Below are positions 59,951-64,000 of a stretch of 64,000 nt of DNA, piece by piece. Below the pieces are notes generated by a model. That model did not search any database, was not told where the DNA came from, and saw nothing but the letters and a program-made list of their open reading frames with translations. How positions within the stretch are numbered: the first letter of the stretch is position 1; each line of letters starts with the position of its first letter. Source of the stretch: Pisaster brevispinus. Taxonomy: Eukaryota > Echinodermata > Asteroidea > Forcipulatida > Asteriidae. The position numbers and the translations under genes were made by a program. Where the stretch lies: contig JAMKCF010000003.1 in assembly GCA_023634235.1 (NCBI GenBank), positions 13,858,742-13,922,741 of the forward strand, read 5' to 3'.

Positions 59951-60394
59951 TAGTGCGAAGTGCGAAGTGCGAAGTGCGAAGTGCGAAGTGCGAAGTGCGA
60001 AGTGCGAAGTGCGAAGTGCGAAGTGCGAAGTGCGAAGTGCGAAGTGCGAAGTGCGAAGTGCGAAGTGCGAAGTGCGAAGTGCGAAGTGCGAAGTGCGAAG
60101 TGCGAAGTGCGAAGTGCGAAGTGCGAAGTGCGAAGTGCGAAGTGCGAAGTGCGAAGTGCGAAGTGCGAAGTGCGAAGTGCGAAGTGCGAAGTGCGAAGTG
60201 CGAAGTGCGAAGTGCGAAGTGCGAAGTGCGAAGTGCGAAGTGCGAAGTGCGAAGTGCGAAGTGCGAAGTGCGAAGTGCGAAGTGCGAAGTGCGAAGTGCG
60301 AAGTGCGAAGTGCGAAGTGCGAAGTGCGAAGTGCGAAGTGCGAAGTGCGAAGTGCGAAGTGCGAAGTGCGAAGTGCGAAGTGCGAAGTGCGAAG
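59951..60394. repeat. 7-bp satellite, GTGCGAA block (about 63 copies)
   Basis: Uninterrupted GTGCGAA heptamers. All minus-strand frames are open only because the 21-base super-period (seven codons) has no stop. Confidence 0.95.
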
Positions 60395-63300
60395 TGCAAA
60401 GTGCAAAGTGCAAAGTGCAAAGTGCAAAGTGCAAAGTGCAAAGTGCAAAGTGCAAAGTGCAAAGTGCAAAGTGCAAAGTGCAAAGTGCAAAGTGCAAAGT
60501 GCAAAGTGCAAAGTGCAAAGTGCAAAGTGCAAAGTGCAAAGTGCAAAGTGCAAAGTGCAAAGTGCAAAGTGCAAAGTGCAAAGTGCAAAGTGCAAAGTGC
60601 AAAGTGCAAAGTGCAAAGTGCAAAGTGCAAAGTGCAAAGTGCAAAGTGCAAAGTGCAAAGTGCAAAGTGCAAAGTGCAAAGTGCAAAGTGCAAAGTGCAA
60701 AGTGCAAAGTGCAAAGTGCAAAGTGCAAAGTGCAAAGTGCAAAGTGCAAAGTGCAAAGTGCAAAGTGCAAAGTGCAAAGTGCAAAGTGCAAAGTGCAAAG
60801 TGCAAAGTGCAAAGTGCAAAGTGCAAAGTGCAAAGTGCAAAGTGCAAAGTGCAAAGTGCAAAGTGCAAAGTGCAAAGTGCAAAGTGCAAAGTGCAAAGTG
60901 CAAAGTGCAAAGTGCAAAGTGCAAAGTGCAAAGTGCAAAGTGCAAAGTGCAAAGTGCAAAGTGCAAAGTGCAAAGTGCAAAGTGCAAAGTGCAAAGTGCA
61001 AAGTGCAAAGTGCAAAGTGCAAAGTGCAAAGTGCAAAGTGCAAAGTGCAAAGTGCAAAGTGCAAAGTGCAAAGTGCAAAGTGCAAAGTGCAAAGTGCAAA
61101 GTGCAAAGTGCAAAGTGCAAAGTGCAAAGTGCAAAGTGCAAAGTGCAAAGTGCAAAGTGCAAAGTGCAAAGTGCAAAGTGCAAAGTGCAAAGTGCAAAGT
61201 GCAAAGTGCAAAGTGCAAAGTGCAAAGTGCAAAGTGCAAAGTGCAAAGTGCAAAGTGCAAAGTGCAAAGTGCAAAGTGCAAAGTGCAAAGTGCAAAGTGC
61301 AAAGTGCAAAGTGCAAAGTGCAAAGTGCAAAGTGCAAAGTGCAAAGTGCAAAGTGCAAAGTGCAAAGTGCAAAGTGCAAAGTGCAAAGTGCAAAGTGCAA
61401 AGTGCAAAGTGCAAAGTGCAAAGTGCAAAGTGCAAAGTGCAAAGTGCAAAGTGCAAAGTGCAAAGTGCAAAGTGCAAAGTGCAAAGTGCAAAGTGCAAAG
61501 TGCAAAGTGCAAAGTGCAAAGTGCAAAGTGCAAAGTGCAAAGTGCAAAGTGCAAAGTGCAAAGTGCAAAGTGCAAAGTGCAAAGTGCAAAGTGCAAAGTG
61601 CAAAGTGCAAAGTGCAAAGTGCAAAGTGCAAAGTGCAAAGTGCAAAGTGCAAAGTGCAAAGTGCAAAGTGCAAAGTGCAAAGTGCAAAGTGCAAAGTGCA
61701 AAGTGCAAAGTGCAAAGTGCAAAGTGCAAAGTGCAAAGTGCAAAGTGCAAAGTGCAAAGTGCAAAGTGCAAAGTGCAAAGTGCAAAGTGCAAAGTGCAAA
61801 GTGCAAAGTGCAAAGTGCAAAGTGCAAAGTGCAAAGTGCAAAGTGCAAAGTGCAAAGTGCAAAGTGCAAAGTGCAAAGTGCAAAGTGCAAAGTGCAAAGT
61901 GCAAAGTGCAAAGTGCAAAGTGCAAAGTGCAAAGTGCAAAGTGCAAAGTGCAAAGTGCAAAGTGCAAAGTGCAAAGTGCAAAGTGCAAAGTGCAAAGTGC
62001 AAAGTGCAAAGTGCAAAGTGCAAAGTGCAAAGTGCAAAGTGCAAAGTGCAAAGTGCAAAGTGCAAAGTGCAAAGTGCAAAGTGCAAAGTGCAAAGTGCAA
62101 AGTGCAAAGTGCAAAGTGCAAAGTGCAAAGTGCAAAGTGCAAAGTGCAAAGTGCAAAGTGCAAAGTGCAAAGTGCAAAGTGCAAAGTGCAAAGTGCAAAG
62201 TGCAAAGTGCAAAGTGCAAAGTGCAAAGTGCAAAGTGCAAAGTGCAAAGTGCAAAGTGCAAAGTGCAAAGTGCAAAGTGCAAAGTGCAAAGTGCAAAGTG
62301 CAAAGTGCAAAGTGCAAAGTGCAAAGTGCAAAGTGCAAAGTGCAAAGTGCAAAGTGCAAAGTGCAAAGTGCAAAGTGCAAAGTGCAAAGTGCAAAGTGCA
62401 AAGTGCAAAGTGCAAAGTGCAAAGTGCAAAGTGCAAAGTGCAAAGTGCAAAGTGCAAAGTGCAAAGTGCAAAGTGCAAAGTGCAAAGTGCAAAGTGCAAA
62501 GTGCAAAGTGCAAAGTGCAAAGTGCAAAGTGCAAAGTGCAAAGTGCAAAGTGCAAAGTGCAAAGTGCAAAGTGCAAAGTGCAAAGTGCAAAGTGCAAAGT
62601 GCAAAGTGCAAAGTGCAAAGTGCAAAGTGCAAAGTGCAAAGTGCAAAGTGCAAAGTGCAAAGTGCAAAGTGCAAAGTGCAAAGTGCAAAGTGCAAAGTGC
62701 AAAGTGCAAAGTGCAAAGTGCAAAGTGCAAAGTGCAAAGTGCAAAGTGCAAAGTGCAAAGTGCAAAGTGCAAAGTGCAAAGTGCAAAGTGCAAAGTGCAA
62801 AGTGCAAAGTGCAAAGTGCAAAGTGCAAAGTGCAAAGTGCAAAGTGCAAAGTGCAAAGTGCAAAGTGCAAAGTGCAAAGTGCAAAGTGCAAAGTGCAAAG
62901 TGCAAAGTGCAAAGTGCAAAGTGCAAAGTGCAAAGTGCAAAGTGCAAAGTGCAAAGTGCAAAGTGCAAAGTGCAAAGTGCAAAGTGCAAAGTGCAAAGTG
63001 CAAAGTGCAAAGTGCAAAGTGCAAAGTGCAAAGTGCAAAGTGCAAAGTGCAAAGTGCAAAGTGCAAAGTGCAAAGTGCAAAGTGCAAAGTGCAAAGTGCA
63101 AAGTGCAAAGTGCAAAGTGCAAAGTGCAAAGTGCAAAGTGCAAAGTGCAAAGTGCAAAGTGCAAAGTGCAAAGTGCAAAGTGCAAAGTGCAAAGTGCAAA
63201 GTGCAAAGTGCAAAGTGCAAAGTGCAAAGTGCAAAGTGCAAAGTGCAAAGTGCAAAGTGCAAAGTGCAAAGTGCAAAGTGCAAAGTGCAAAGTGCAAAGT

Positions 63301-64000
63301 GCAAAGTGCAAAGTGCAAAGTGCAAAGTGCAAAGTGCAAAGTGCAAAGTGCAAAGTGCAAAGTGCAAAGTGCAAAGTGCAAAGTGCAAAGTGCAAAGTGC
63401 AAAGTGCAAAGTGCAAAGTGCAAAGTGCAAAGTGCAAAGTGCAAAGTGCAAAGTGCAAAGTGCAAAGTGCAAAGTGCAAAGTGCAAAGTGCAAAGTGCAA
63501 AGTGCAAAGTGCAAAGTGCAAAGTGCAAAGTGCAAAGTGCAAAGTGCAAAGTGCAAAGTGCAAAGTGCAAAGTGCAAAGTGCAAAGTGCAAAGTGCAAAG
63601 TGCAAAGTGCAAAGTGCAAAGTGCAAAGTGCAAAGTGCAAAGTGCAAAGTGCAAAGTGCAAAGTGCAAAGTGCAAAGTGCAAAGTGCAAAGTGCAAAGTG
63701 CAAAGTGCAAAGTGCAAAGTGCAAAGTGCAAAGTGCAAAGTGCAAAGTGCAAAGTGCAAAGTGCAAAGTGCAAAGTGCAAAGTGCAAAGTGCAAAGTGCA
63801 AAGTGCAAAGTGCAAAGTGCAAAGTGCAAAGTGCAAAGTGCAAAGTGCAAAGTGCAAAGTGCAAAGTGCAAAGTGCAAAGTGCAAAGTGCAAAGTGCAAA
63901 GTGCAAAGTGCAAAGTGCAAAGTGCAAAGTGCAAAGTGCAAAGTGCAAAGTGCAAAGTGCAAAGTGCAAAGTGCAAAGTGCAAAGTGCAAAGTGCAAAGT
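60395..64000. repeat. 7-bp satellite, GTGCAAA block (about 515 copies, continues off window)
   Basis: The heptamer changes to GTGCAAA at one point and stays uniform to the window end. Open frames of 1,350-1,420 codons (HFALCTL repeats) in all three minus frames are artefacts of the repeat. Confidence 0.95.

Noticed and set aside
59725..63997. Three overlapping minus-strand open frames of 1,353-1,421 codons
   Set aside because: They are the 7-bp satellite read in all three frames; a 21-base period without a stop keeps every frame open.

Overview
The window looks like repeat-rich, AT-rich, non-genic DNA from an animal, most likely a marine invertebrate. The evidence is spliceosomal exons (GT/AG with polypyrimidine tracts), hAT-, piggyBac- and Harbinger-type MITEs with clean target-site duplications, a Ty3/gypsy relic, Helitron/Helentron-like elements and long satellites. 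A deuterostome is my guess from the repeat style; nothing here fixes the species. There is no operon, prokaryotic gene or complete protein-coding gene.

Layout. 0-3.3 kb: two minus-strand exons of a RecQ-like helicase relic, a hAT MITE with an 8-bp duplication, and a CpG-rich block ending in a splice donor. 3.4-5.8 kb: a Ty3/gypsy element with its RT core and integrase deleted. 5.8-8.9 kb: a TTAA-flanked MITE, two Harbinger-like elements and an orphan histone-type 3' stem-loop. 9.8-11.5 kb: a 66-bp minisatellite. 13-18.3 kb: diverged segmental duplications, one copy interrupted by a palindrome-rich TIR element whose empty site survives in the other copy.

16.5-27.8 kb: a head-to-tail cluster of non-autonomous Helitron/Helentron-like elements. 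Each starts with a perfect or near-perfect hairpin and ends with an inverted copy of that hairpin's arm, a second hairpin and CTAG. The two ends co-vary between subfamilies, and one point holds eight consecutive 5' ends. 27.9-32.4 kb: a 4.5-kb TIR-bounded element carrying a minus-strand promoter-like region and two coding exons. 33.9-34.9 kb: a hAT-like element with a 6-bp duplication.

36.5-58.4 kb: a plus-strand series of short exon-like blocks with good splice sites but no open frame. Many carry variants of CAACATGGACCATGAAGA. In the middle, two of these blocks are amplified in a 1,732-bp tandem repeat (about ten copies, 40.15-56.6 kb) with a two-unit higher-order pattern. My best reading is a non-coding transcription unit with reiterated exons. 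58.8-59.1 kb: six related hairpins with co-varying stems. 59.65-59.95 kb: a 53-bp repeat. 59.95-64.0 kb: a 7-bp satellite that switches abruptly from GTGCGAA to GTGCAAA and runs off the window.

The most unusual parts are the Helentron-like cluster, the reiterated-exon unit and the hairpin array. No search was possible, so family names rest on termini, target duplications and motifs seen by eye.
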